Source of the DNA: Pelomonas margarita
GTDB lineage: Bacteria > Pseudomonadota > Gammaproteobacteria > Burkholderiales > Burkholderiaceae_C
Reading direction: 5' to 3'
Assembly: GCF_043555875.1 (NCBI RefSeq)
Contig: NZ_JBIGHW010000011.1
Span: 87,063-151,062, forward strand
DNA length: 64,000 nt
Every line of letters starts with the position of its first letter. Within the stretch, counting starts at the first letter, position 1. This document shows positions 25,835-34,764 of this stretch, one piece after another. Under the pieces are notes generated by a model. The model was not told where the DNA came from and searched no databases. It saw nothing but the letters and a program-made list of their open reading frames with translations. The translations under genes were made by a program, and so were the position numbers.

Positions 25835-27571
25835 ATGTCCCAAGACTCCTCCGTCCCCGTCAGCCGCCGCCTGGGCCGCTACGTCTACCCCTACCGCTGG
25901 GGTGCGGTGCTGACCATCGTGGCCTACCTGGGCGTGGCCGGCACCGAGCTGATGCTGCCCAAGCTCATCGGCTATGCGTTCGGCGAGGGCTTTGCCAAGG
26001 ATGCCTTCCCGCTGTGGATGGTGCCGGTGGTGCTGGTGGGCCTGTACGTCGTGCGCGGGCTGTGCAACTTCGCCGGCCAGTACCTCTTTCACTGGACCAT
26101 CGCGCGCAGCGTGCTGGACTTCCGCACCGCGCTCGTGGAGGCCCTGCTGAAACTGGACGCCCAGGTCTACACCCGCATGCAGCCCGGCACGGCGGTCACC
26201 AAGGTCGTCAATGACCCGCAGCAGATCCTGCAGATCACTGGTGATGTCGGCATGGCGCTGCTGCGCGACGGCCTGCCGGCCATCGGCCTGGTGGGCTACC
26301 TGTTCCACCTGAACTGGCAGCTCACCTTGCTGGCGCTGGTGGTGGCGCCGCTGCTGGCGCTGGTGATGAAGAAGGTCAACCGGCGCATCCGGCTGATGTC
26401 CTCGCGCTCCTACGACTCGCAGCTGGTGCTGGTCAACAAGGTGGACGACATCACCCGCGCGTGGCGTGTGGTGCGCCAGTTCGGCGCGGCGGCTTTCGAG
26501 CGCCAGCGCTTCGTCGACGCCGCGCAGGAGGTGCGCCGCTACAACCTCAAGGCTGCGGCGGCCGCCGCCATGGCCCAGCCCATGTCGCAGCTGGTGGCCA
26601 GCGTGGGCCTGTCCTTCATCATCTGCGCGGCGCTGTGGCAGGCGCGGGCGCAGGGCACGGGCGTGCAGCAGTTCGCCGAGTTCATCGCGGCGCTGCTGTT
26701 GCTGATCTCCAAGCTGCGCCACCTGTCCGACCTGGCCGCGCCGCTGACGCGTGCCAGCGTCGTTGCCCAGGGCTGCCTGGCGTTGATGGACGCGCCCAAG
26801 GAAGCCGACACCGGCACGCAGGAACTGCCCGGCCCGGCACGCGGCGACATCTCGATGGACGCGGTGCGCCTGACCTACCCGGGCGCCGCGCAGCCGGCGC
26901 TGGACGGCCTGACGCTGGCCTTCGGCGCCGGCAAGACCACCGCGCTGGTGGGTGCTTCGGGCGCCGGCAAGAGCTCCATCATTCACCTGCTGCTCGGCTT
27001 CGGCCACCCTGATGGCGGGCACATCCGCCTGGACGGTGCCGACGTCGCCGCGCTCAGCCGCGCCGCGCTGCGCCGCCAGTTCGCGGTGGTCTCGCAGGAC
27101 ATCGTGCTGTTCGACGACTCCGTCGCCGCCAACATCGCCTACGCCCAGCCGCGCGACGAGGCCCGGCTGGAGCAGGTGCTGCGCGCCGCCCACCTGTGGG
27201 ACTTCGTGCAGACGCTGCCCGAGGGCGTCGAGACGCCCGTGGGCGCCAATGGCAGCAAGCTCTCCGGCGGCCAGCGCCAACGCCTGGCCATCGCGCGGGC
27301 GCTGTACAAGGACGCGCCGATCTGGATCTTCGACGAGGCCACCTCGGCGCTGGACACCGAGAGCGAACGCGCCGTGCAGCAGGCCCTCAGCCTGTGGGCC
27401 GGGCGCAAGACGCTGATCGTCATCGCGCACCGGCTGTCCACCATCCGCGATGCCGACGCCATCCATGTGATGGGCGCCGGCAAGCTGGTGGAGACCGGCA
27501 CGCATGCCGAGCTGATCGCCCGCGACGGCGCCTACGCGGCCATGGTGCGGGCGCAGGCCGGCGAGGCCTGA
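25835..27571 (+). CDS. msbA: Lipid A/LPS export ABC transporter MsbA
   Basis: Half-transporter of 578 residues: six-helix membrane domain over residues 1 to about 320, then a cytoplasmic ATPase with Walker A GASGAGKSS, Q-loop VVSQDIVLFDDSV, signature LSGGQRQRLAIARAL, Walker B IWIFDEATSALD and switch His in IAHRLSTIRDADAI. The C-terminus and overall layout match MsbA, which flips lipid A-core across the inner membrane. The nearby glycosyltransferases and lapAB fit this role. Confidence 0.93.
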   Translation: MSQDSSVPVSRRLGRYVYPYRWGAVLTIVAYLGVAGTELMLPKLIGYAFGEGFAKDAFPLWMVPVVLVGLYVVRGLCNFAGQYLFHWTIARSVLDFRTALVEALLKLDAQVYTRMQPGTAVTKVVNDPQQILQITGDVGMALLRDGLPAIGLVGYLFHLNWQLTLLALVVAPLLALVMKKVNRRIRLMSSRSYDSQLVLVNKVDDITRAWRVVRQFGAAAFERQRFVDAAQEVRRYNLKAAAAAAMAQPMSQLVASVGLSFIICAALWQARAQGTGVQQFAEFIAALLLLISKLRHLSDLAAPLTRASVVAQGCLALMDAPKEADTGTQELPGPARGDISMDAVRLTYPGAAQPALDGLTLAFGAGKTTALVGASGAGKSSIIHLLLGFGHPDGGHIRLDGADVAALSRAALRRQFAVVSQDIVLFDDSVAANIAYAQPRDEARLEQVLRAAHLWDFVQTLPEGVETPVGANGSKLSGGQRQRLAIARALYKDAPIWIFDEATSALDTESERAVQQALSLWAGRKTLIVIAHRLSTIRDADAIHVMGAGKLVETGTHAELIARDGAYAAMVRAQAGEA

Positions 27572-27574
27572 CCC

Positions 27575-27862
27575 ATGCGCCGCCGCGCGCTGCTGCCGCT
27601 GCTGTGCATCGCGGCACCGGCATCGGCGCTGCCGCCCGCCGAGGTGGAGGTCAACACCGCGACGCGCGCCCGGCTCGAAGCGATGCCAGGCCTGGGCCCG
27701 GCCCTCGTGCAGCGGCTGCTGGCCGAGCGACCGTTCGCTGATTGGGCGGACCTGATGCGGCGCGTGCCCGGCGTCAAGGCCGCCGTGGCGCGGCGGCTGT
27801 CCGCCGCCGGCCTGCGGGTGGCCGGCCAGCCCTGCTCAGCCGCCGGCGGCAAACCCGGCTGA
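27575..27862 (+). CDS. ComEA-like helix-hairpin-helix protein
   Basis: A 95-residue protein with a signal peptide (RRRALLPLLCIAAPASAL) and a helix-hairpin-helix pair: VNTATRARLEAMPGLGPALV and DLMRRVPGVKAAVARRL. This is the DNA-binding domain of the competence protein ComEA, so it may bind DNA in the periplasm. It begins four bases after msbA and its 3' end overlaps the patatin gene on the other strand by 27 bases. Confidence 0.75.
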   Translation: MRRRALLPLLCIAAPASALPPAEVEVNTATRARLEAMPGLGPALVQRLLAERPFADWADLMRRVPGVKAAVARRLSAAGLRVAGQPCSAAGGKPG

Positions 27863-29137
27863 ACGGCGCTTGCGCAGTTGCATCGGGTCCACCTGGGGCG
27901 CGCGGGCCGGCCAGCCGAAGAAGCGCTGCACCTCGGCGCGCTTGCTCAGCGTGTCGCTCATGCCCAGGTTGATCAACTCGTTGATGAAGCTGGGCTCGAA
28001 CAGCAGATAGCTCACCAGCGCCGCGCCGCTGGTCGTCTTGCCCTGGCCGCTGACACCGATGGCGCGCAGCATGGCGCGCACGGACTTGGGCAGGCTGGCC
28101 TGATGCTCGCCCGCCAGGTCATCCAGCCGCCGGCTGGGCGCGATGACCAGCAACTCGATGGGCCGCAACGGCGTCGCCGCACGCGCCTCGGGTGGCAACA
28201 GCGCCAGCGTGCGGTTGATGCGGCGCAGGCGTTCCACGTCCACCGCCAGCGCGTCCAGGAAGATATTCGACAGCGCATGCCCCGCGATATGCGCCATGCT
28301 GGGATGGCTCTGCGTCGCGCCGGTGCGCCGGCCTTCGGGCTCCTTCATGCGGCCGGCGCCAATGACGAGAACGCGGTCCGCCCCCAGGTGGACTGCGGGC
28401 GAGATCGGCGCGCTCTGGCGCATCGAGCCATCGCCGAACCACTCCGGCACACCATCGAAGTCCAGGGGCTCGGCCGGAAAGATGAAGGGAATGGCGGCCG
28501 ACGCCATCAGATGCGCCAGCGTCAGCCGGGTCTGCACGGCCATGCGCTGCTCGCGCAGCCAGGGCACGACGTGGTGATGGGTCTGGAAGAAGGTGACGTG
28601 CTGGCCCGAGGTGTAGCTGGAGCCGGTCAGCGCCAGCGCGCGCAGGTGGCCGCCTTCGAGCATGGCGTCCAGCCGGCCCATGTCCAGGTAGCGCGCCAGC
28701 AGTTCGCGCAGCGGCTGGTTGTCCAGCAGGCTGCGCGGGCGGCTGCGCGTCCAGCGCGCGATCGCCCAACCCAGGCTGAGCATGGACACCCAGCGCGCCC
28801 CGCTCTTGACGGCCTCGAAAGCGTTCGCGTGGTAGATGCTCTCCACGTGCAGACCCTGCCACAGGTGCATGAGGCCGTCCACCGCGCCGTCGAAGTCATC
28901 GGCATGGCAGGCCAACGTGCTGGCATTGATGGCCCCGGCCGAGGTGCCGCTGATGATGGGGAACGGGCTGCCCTGTGCGATGCCGGCGTCGCGGCGCAAC
29001 TGGGCGATGGCGGCCAGCACCCCCACCTGATAGGCCGCACGTGCACCACCGCCGGTCAGGATCAGTCCTGTGACCGGCGACGATCGGGTAGGCCCGGGAG
29101 CGAGGTTGGACACGGCTTGCAGCATCGGCGAAATCAT
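27836..29137 (-). CDS. Patatin-like phospholipase
   Basis: A 433-residue protein with the patatin Ser-Asp dyad: oxyanion motif LILTGGGARAAYQVGVL near the N-terminus, nucleophile motif ISGTSAGAINAS, and Asp in FGDGSMRQSAPIS. It would hydrolyse acyl esters of lipids. No clear signal peptide, so probably cytoplasmic or membrane-associated. The ending is charged. An alternative start four residues in (MLQAVS) is possible. The gene lies 15 bases after dnaE on the same strand and may be co-transcribed with it. Confidence 0.88.
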   Translation of the reverse strand: MISPMLQAVSNLAPGPTRSSPVTGLILTGGGARAAYQVGVLAAIAQLRRDAGIAQGSPFPIISGTSAGAINASTLACHADDFDGAVDGLMHLWQGLHVESIYHANAFEAVKSGARWVSMLSLGWAIARWTRSRPRSLLDNQPLRELLARYLDMGRLDAMLEGGHLRALALTGSSYTSGQHVTFFQTHHHVVPWLREQRMAVQTRLTLAHLMASAAIPFIFPAEPLDFDGVPEWFGDGSMRQSAPISPAVHLGADRVLVIGAGRMKEPEGRRTGATQSHPSMAHIAGHALSNIFLDALAVDVERLRRINRTLALLPPEARAATPLRPIELLVIAPSRRLDDLAGEHQASLPKSVRAMLRAIGVSGQGKTTSGAALVSYLLFEPSFINELINLGMSDTLSKRAEVQRFFGWPARAPQVDPMQLRKRRSAGFAAGG

Positions 29138-29152
29138 CGCCGATGCCGGGCC

Positions 29153-32100
29153 TCAGCCAAGCTCGTAAATGACCTCGGCTGCCGTGCCCAATTTGGCGAG
29201 TGCTTCGTCCGCCGGCCAGAAGCGGCTGGACTCACCCAGCTCCACCAGCCAGCGTGCGCCGACGCGCTCGCCCTCGGGCTCGGCGCGCATGCTGACGCGC
29301 ACCGGCAGGCCCTGCTTGCGCACGTCGCCCTCCTCGGTCTGGACCTCGCGCGGCGGGAAGCGCTGCACCAGCTCGTGGATGAGGCCGGCCGCGCCCGCGT
29401 TGTTCAGCAGCAGGTGGCGGCCGAACTTCGCACGTGCCGCCGTCAGGCTCCACACTGCCTGCACATTCATGCGCAGGCCGCCGGAGAAGCGGTCGTTCTG
29501 CACCTTGCCCTGGGCAATGATGAGTTCGTCCTCGGCCAGCAACTCCTTGGCGGAGTTCAGCAGCTCCTCGTTGGCGACGGCCTCGATGGCATCGCTCTTG
29601 TCGTCGATCTTGAAGATGCCGACGCGACCGCGCTGGCCGTTGATGACGCGCATGCCGCTGACGATGCCAGCCACCATCGTGGGCTCGCGGCTGTCCTGCA
29701 GATCCGCGATCTGGCGCTTGACGATGCGCCGCACCTCGGCGCCGCTCTGGTCGAACAGATGGCCGGACAGGTAGAAGCCGATGGCCGTCTTCTCCAGCGA
29801 CAGCCGCTCCTTGATGCTCCAGGTTTCGGCATGCACGAGGTCGGGCTCGGCGGTGCTGGACGCATGCGAGTCGCCGAAGTCGAACAGGCCGCCCTGGTCG
29901 GCATTGGCCTCGGTGGTCTCGGCGTGCGTGTAGCCGCGCGCGACGCTGGCCAGCAGCTTGGAGCGCTCGGGGTTGATCGAATCGAAGGCGCCGGCCTTGA
30001 TGAGGGCCTCGACCACGCGCTTGTTGACGGCCTTGCGATCCACACGCAGGCAGAAGTCGTAAAAGCTCAGGAAGGGCCCGCCGGCCTCGCGCGCCGCGAT
30101 GATGGCCTCGATGGCGCCGCGGCCCGTGCCCTTGACGGCGCCCAGGCCATAGTTCACCAGGCGGTTGCTCAAGGGCTCGAAGCGATACATGCCCTTGTTC
30201 ACGCAGGGCGGCTGAAAGTCCACGCCGAAGATCTTGGCGTCATTGAGCAACACCTTGAGCTTGTCGGTATCGTCCATTTCGATGGTCATGTTCGCCGCGT
30301 AGAACTCGGCCGTGTAGTGCTGCTTCAGCCAGGCCGTGTGGTAGCTCAGCAGCGCGTAGGCGGCGGCGTGCGACTTGTTGAAGCCGTAGCCCGCGAACTT
30401 CTCCATCAGGTCGAAGACCTCGTCGGCCTTCTTTTCGTCGATGCTCTTGGCTGCGGCGCCCTTGCGGAACAGGTCGCGGTGCATGGCCATCTCGTCGGCC
30501 TTCTTCTTGCCCATCGCGCGGCGCAGCATGTCAGCGCCGCCCAGGCTGTAGCCGCCCAGCACCTGGGCGGACTGCATCACCTGCTCCTGGTAGACGAAGA
30601 CGCCGTAGGTCTCGGCCAGCACCTGCTCCAGCAGCGGGTGCGGGTACTCGATGGTCTCCTTGCCATGCTTGCGAGCGACGAACGACGGGATCAGGTCCAT
30701 CGGGCCCGGGCGGTACAGCGACACCAGTGCGATCAGGTCCTCGAAGCGCGACGGCTTGGCGTCCTTCAAGAGGCGCTGCATGCCCGGAGATTCAAACTGG
30801 AAGATGCTCTCCGACAGGCCCTTGCCGAACAGGTCGAAGGTCTTGCGGTCGTTCAGCGGCACGTTGGCCCAGTCGAAGCCGGCACGCTCGGGGTGGCGTT
30901 GGACGATGAAGTCCTTGGCCAGCTCCAGGATGGTCAGCGTCGCCAGGCCCAAGAAGTCGAACTTCACGAGGCCGATGGCCTCCACGTCGTCCTTGTCGTA
31001 CTGGCTCACCGCGCTTGTCGAGCCGGGCTGCTGATACTGCGGGCAGAAGTCGGTGATCTTGCCGGGCGCGATCAGCACGCCGCCGGCGTGCATGCCGATG
31101 GAGCGCACGGTGCCTTCCACGCGCGCCGCCATCTCCAGCAGGCCGGCCACTTCCTCGTCGGACTTCTCGCGCTCCTCGATCTCCGGCGACTCGTGGCGCG
31201 CGTAGACCATCTTGGCCTTCTCGGGGTCGAAGTTGGGCGGCAGCTTGGCCAGCGTGACCGTCTTGCCGGGCGGCGCCGGGATCAGCTTGGCGACGCTGTC
31301 CACATGGCCGAAGCCCATGCCCAGCACGCGGCCGATATCGCGCAGCGCGCCTTTGGCGGCCATGGTGCCGAAGGTGGCGATCTGGCTGACCGCCGGCAGG
31401 CCGTACTTGTTCTTGACGTAGTCGATGACGCGGTCGCGGTTGCCCTGGCAGAAGTCGATGTCGAAGTCGGGCATCGAGACGCGCTCGGGGTTCAGGAAAC
31501 GCTCGAACAGCAGGTTGTACTTGAGCGGGTCCAGGTCAGTAATGAGCAGCGCATAGGCCACCAGCGAGCCGGCACCGGAGCCCCGGCCCGGGCCCACCGG
31601 GCAGCCGTTTTCCTTGGCCCAGCGGATGAAGTCCGACACGATGAGGAAGTAGCCCGGGAAGCCCATCTTGATGATGGTGTTCAGCTCGAACTCCAGCCGC
31701 TCGACGTAGCGCGGCCGCTCCTTCTCGCGCTCGGCATCAACGGGGAACAGGTGCACGAGCCGGTCCTTCAGCCCCGCGTGGCTGAGCTCGCGGAAGTACT
31801 GCTCCATCGGCATGGGCTGGCCGTTTTCCATCAACGGCGTCGGGAAGTTGGGCAGCTGCGGCTTGCCCAGCACGAGGGTGAGCGAGCAACGCCGCGCGAT
31901 CTCGACCGTGTTGCAGATCGCGCTGGGGACGTCCTTGAACAGCTCGCGCATCTGTGCCTGCGTCTTGAAATGCTGGCTGGGCAGGAAGCGCTTGATGCGC
32001 TTGGGGTTGGCCAGCGTCTCGCCTTCGGCCACGCAGACGCGCGCCTCGTGCGCCTCGAAGTCCTCCTCGGTCAGAAACTGGATCGGATGGGTCGCCACCA

Positions 32101-32701
32101 CCGGCAGGCCCAGCTCGGCCGCTAGCGGCACGCTGGCCTGCACCAGCGCCTCCTGGCCGGGCAGGCCGGCGCGCTGCAGCTCGATGTAGAAGCGGTTGGG
32201 GAAGGTGGCGCTGAGCTTGTTCGCCCACTCACGGGCGCGCACCTTGTCGCCCTGCAGCAGCGCCTGGCCCAGGCCGCCCAGCTGCGCGCCGCTCAGGCAG
32301 ATCAGCCCCTCGCCCAGCTCCTGCAGCCAGGCCCAGGTCACGCAGGCCTGGTTGCGCTGAACGTTCTGAATCCACGCGCGCGACAGCAGCTCGCTGATGT
32401 TCAGGTAGCCCTGCTTGTTCTGCACCAGCAGCAGCAGCCGCGTGGGCGGCTTGTCGGTGGCGTCGGGCTCCAGCCAGCAGTCGGCGCCGAGGATGGGCTG
32501 CACGCCCTTCTTGCGCGCCGCCGAGTAGAACTTGATGCCGCCGAACAGGTTGGCCAGGTCGGTGATGGCCGCCGCCACCTGCCCGTCCTTGGCCGCAGCC
32601 GCAGCCGCGTCATCGGTCCTCAAGGTGCCATCGACGACCGAGTACTCGGTGTGCATGCGCAGGTGGACGAAGGGCTGGTCGGCGGAAGCAATCTCGGACA
32701 T
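29153..32701 (-). CDS. dnaE: DNA polymerase III subunit alpha
   Basis: Replicative polymerase catalytic subunit, 1182 residues from the ATG at 32701, close to the usual length. The PHP domain begins FVHLRMHTEYSVVDGTLR; the polymerase acidic site is in SMPDFDIDFCQGNRDRVIDY; GYGFNKSHAAAYALLSY and the HhH region follow; the OB-fold and C-terminal tau-binding part end the protein. An upstream in-frame stretch to 33022 is AT-rich intergenic DNA and is not counted as coding. Confidence 0.97.
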   Translation of the reverse strand: MSEIASADQPFVHLRMHTEYSVVDGTLRTDDAAAAAAKDGQVAAAITDLANLFGGIKFYSAARKKGVQPILGADCWLEPDATDKPPTRLLLLVQNKQGYLNISELLSRAWIQNVQRNQACVTWAWLQELGEGLICLSGAQLGGLGQALLQGDKVRAREWANKLSATFPNRFYIELQRAGLPGQEALVQASVPLAAELGLPVVATHPIQFLTEEDFEAHEARVCVAEGETLANPKRIKRFLPSQHFKTQAQMRELFKDVPSAICNTVEIARRCSLTLVLGKPQLPNFPTPLMENGQPMPMEQYFRELSHAGLKDRLVHLFPVDAEREKERPRYVERLEFELNTIIKMGFPGYFLIVSDFIRWAKENGCPVGPGRGSGAGSLVAYALLITDLDPLKYNLLFERFLNPERVSMPDFDIDFCQGNRDRVIDYVKNKYGLPAVSQIATFGTMAAKGALRDIGRVLGMGFGHVDSVAKLIPAPPGKTVTLAKLPPNFDPEKAKMVYARHESPEIEEREKSDEEVAGLLEMAARVEGTVRSIGMHAGGVLIAPGKITDFCPQYQQPGSTSAVSQYDKDDVEAIGLVKFDFLGLATLTILELAKDFIVQRHPERAGFDWANVPLNDRKTFDLFGKGLSESIFQFESPGMQRLLKDAKPSRFEDLIALVSLYRPGPMDLIPSFVARKHGKETIEYPHPLLEQVLAETYGVFVYQEQVMQSAQVLGGYSLGGADMLRRAMGKKKADEMAMHRDLFRKGAAAKSIDEKKADEVFDLMEKFAGYGFNKSHAAAYALLSYHTAWLKQHYTAEFYAANMTIEMDDTDKLKVLLNDAKIFGVDFQPPCVNKGMYRFEPLSNRLVNYGLGAVKGTGRGAIEAIIAAREAGGPFLSFYDFCLRVDRKAVNKRVVEALIKAGAFDSINPERSKLLASVARGYTHAETTEANADQGGLFDFGDSHASSTAEPDLVHAETWSIKERLSLEKTAIGFYLSGHLFDQSGAEVRRIVKRQIADLQDSREPTMVAGIVSGMRVINGQRGRVGIFKIDDKSDAIEAVANEELLNSAKELLAEDELIIAQGKVQNDRFSGGLRMNVQAVWSLTAARAKFGRHLLLNNAGAAGLIHELVQRFPPREVQTEEGDVRKQGLPVRVSMRAEPEGERVGARWLVELGESSRFWPADEALAKLGTAAEVIYELG

Positions 32702-32912
32702 CGCGGCATTGTAGGAAGCCGCCTCGACACCGCGCCTGAGCGCCCGGCCTGGCGATGCACTCCCAGCGCCGCGCAGCGGGATTACGTATGACTTGTTGTC
32801 GATGTCATTTCTTGAATCGGCGTTACTGCCCATGCATTGCCACAAATAGTCATATTTAATTCTTTCAGGCCCGCACGCAGAGGCGGCCATCCACAACGAC
32901 CGGAGACACCCC
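32702..32912 (+). promoter_or_regulatory. AT-rich promoter region between dnaE and the GH43 gene
   Basis: This 211-base divergent gap has an AT-rich stretch (about 32780-32870) unlike its surroundings. TATGACT and AGTCATA occur as inverted half-sites about 50 bases apart, and TATTTAAT at about 32855-32862 could act as a -10 region for the GH43 gene. No known operator is recognised. Confidence 0.35.
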
Positions 32913-33878
32913 ATGTTCCTGACCCTGAAGAGCCTGCTGAGGCTGGCCACCGGCTGCGCGCTCGCCGCCACCCTGACGGCCCCGCAGGCGGCCCCCTGGA
33001 CGCTGACCGGCGCCATCGGCACGCACGACCCGCACCTCTACAAGACCAGCGCCACCTGGTGGCTGTTCGAGACCACCGACAACGGCGGCATCGCCGTGAA
33101 GTACTCCGCCAACGGCACGGCATGGACGCAGGGTGGTCCCATCTTCAGCGCCGGCCTGGCCTGGTGGAAGACCTACCTGCCGACCAACAAGACCGCCATG
33201 GTGTGGGCGCCCGGCTGCGGCGAGTACAACGGGCTGGGCTACTGCTACTACGCGGTGTCCAGCTTCGGCTCGCAGAAGTCGGCCATCGGCCTGGCGACGT
33301 CGGCCGGCGGCATCGCGGCCGGCCAATGGGTGGACCAGGGCGCCATCCTGAGCTCCAAGGCTGGCGACGGCTACAACGCCATCGACCCGGCCTTCGTGCT
33401 GGCCGCCAACGGCGATCCTTACCTCGTGTTCGGCTCATTCTGGAACGGCATCTACATCACCCGCGTCAGCAAGGTGAACCTGAAGCCGCCGACGGGAGGC
33501 CTCGTCAACATCGCGCGCGACACGGCCAACGGCATCGAGAACGGCTTCGTCGTGCGCCGCGGCAGCTGGTACTACCTGTTCGCATCCAAGGGCGCGTGCT
33601 GCCAGGGCGCGAACAGCACCTACCGCATCGTCGTCGGCCGCTCCACGTCCATCACCGGGCCGTATACCGACAAGGCCGGCGTGGCCATGATGTCCGGCGG
33701 CGGCACCGTGCTGGCATCCAGCGGCACGCGCTTCAAGGGCCCGGGCGGGCAGTCGCTGCTGAGCGACGGCTCGGTGATGGCCTGGCACGCCTACGACGCG
33801 AACAACAACGGCGCCCCGGTGCTGTTCATCGGCAACGTGACCTGGGGCTCCGACGGATGGCCGCAGGCGGTCTGGTGA
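32913..33878 (+). CDS. Secreted GH43 family glycosidase, arabinanase-like
   Basis: A 321-residue protein with a signal peptide ending near PQAA and a five-bladed propeller core. The GH43 acids can be placed in GTHDPHLYK (general base Asp), YNAIDPAFV (pKa-modulating Asp) and GIENGFVVRRGSWYYLF (general acid Glu); ASKGACCQGANSTYRI is also typical of endo-1,5-arabinanases. It would degrade plant arabinan outside the cytoplasm. No sugar transporter or regulator lies nearby, so this is an isolated degradative gene. Confidence 0.85.
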   Translation: MFLTLKSLLRLATGCALAATLTAPQAAPWTLTGAIGTHDPHLYKTSATWWLFETTDNGGIAVKYSANGTAWTQGGPIFSAGLAWWKTYLPTNKTAMVWAPGCGEYNGLGYCYYAVSSFGSQKSAIGLATSAGGIAAGQWVDQGAILSSKAGDGYNAIDPAFVLAANGDPYLVFGSFWNGIYITRVSKVNLKPPTGGLVNIARDTANGIENGFVVRRGSWYYLFASKGACCQGANSTYRIVVGRSTSITGPYTDKAGVAMMSGGGTVLASSGTRFKGPGGQSLLSDGSVMAWHAYDANNNGAPVLFIGNVTWGSDGWPQAVW

Positions 33879-34753
33879 TCGCGCCGCCCGCGGCCCTGGT
33901 GCTCGGGCTAGCGCTGGTGTGCTGGGCCTGGTGGGGCCCTCCCGCCGAGCCCGCCGCGCCGCCCGCCCAGGCAGTGGCCACCGCGAGCGTCGCGCTGCAC
34001 ATCACGCACGGCGGTCGCGTGGCCGATCCGCCGCCCATCGCGCGCCCGCCAGCCGCCACGGGTCCGGCGGTGGCTGCCGCTCCCGACCTGACCGCGTTGC
34101 TGACGGCCCCCGACACCGCGCTGCGCGCGACGCTGCACCAGGCGCTGGCCGCCCGCGCCCACGGCGGGCGCCTCTATGCCCGCGCGCTGGCCCGGCGCTG
34201 CGCGGAGCTGGCAGCCCTGCAGCCCGCGGACACGGCCGACGCCAACGATGCCCGCCACCAGCGCGCCGTCGCCCGCCATGCCGCGCTGGCGGCCGGCTGC
34301 GGGCAGTTCGCGAACGCCGAGTGGCTGGCGCTCGTCAACGTGGCGCCCGATGACGCGGCCGGCGACCCGCTGCTGGCCGTGCAGCAGTCCGACCTGGACG
34401 GCGCGCCCTTGCTGCAGGCCGTGATGGCCCGGCCCGACGCGCTGCTGCTGGACGAACTCCGCGAGCGCCTGCTGCTGCAGCGCCTCGACGGCGAGCCGGT
34501 GCTGTACTTCGACGGCCAGCGTTTCGACGACGAAGCCAGCCGTGCCACCGCCCAGGCCGCGCTGCACCTGCTGCCCTGCCAGTTCGGCCTGGCCTGCGAC
34601 GAGCGCGACCCCGCCGTCTGGCTGGCCTGCCTGCGGGGTGACGGCTGCGCGGCGTCGCGCGCGGAGCGGGCGCCGCCGGGCGCACAGGCGCTGGCGCAAC
34701 GGCTGGCGGCGGCGCTGCGAGCGCGGGATTTGCACCGCTTCCTGCCGCGCTAA
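33857..34753 (+). CDS. Hypothetical membrane-anchored or exported protein
   Basis: A 298-residue frame that overlaps the GH43 3' end by 22 bases; a GTG at 33875 (GTGA with the GH43 stop) would give 292 residues. It has one N-terminal helix (PPAALVLGLALVCWAWWG), an Ala/Pro-rich linker and an all-helical, Ala-, Leu- and Arg-rich soluble part with several Cys (RRCAELAAL, AAGCGQFAN, LPCQFGLACDERDP, LACLRGDGCA). No family recognised. Function unknown. Confidence 0.6.
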   Translation: MAAGGLVIAPPAALVLGLALVCWAWWGPPAEPAAPPAQAVATASVALHITHGGRVADPPPIARPPAATGPAVAAAPDLTALLTAPDTALRATLHQALAARAHGGRLYARALARRCAELAALQPADTADANDARHQRAVARHAALAAGCGQFANAEWLALVNVAPDDAAGDPLLAVQQSDLDGAPLLQAVMARPDALLLDELRERLLLQRLDGEPVLYFDGQRFDDEASRATAQAALHLLPCQFGLACDERDPAVWLACLRGDGCAASRAERAPPGAQALAQRLAAALRARDLHRFLPR

Positions 34754-34764
34754 GCTGCGCGCCC

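Noticed and set aside
27878..32125. A 1415-codon open frame antisense to dnaE and the patatin gene
   Set aside because: Both sense genes are certain; the antisense product has shadow-like composition and no domain.
32702..33022. Upstream extension of dnaE by about 107 residues
   Set aside because: It would run through the AT-rich promoter and signal-peptide region of the divergent GH43 gene, and DnaE proteins begin at the PHP domain as annotated.
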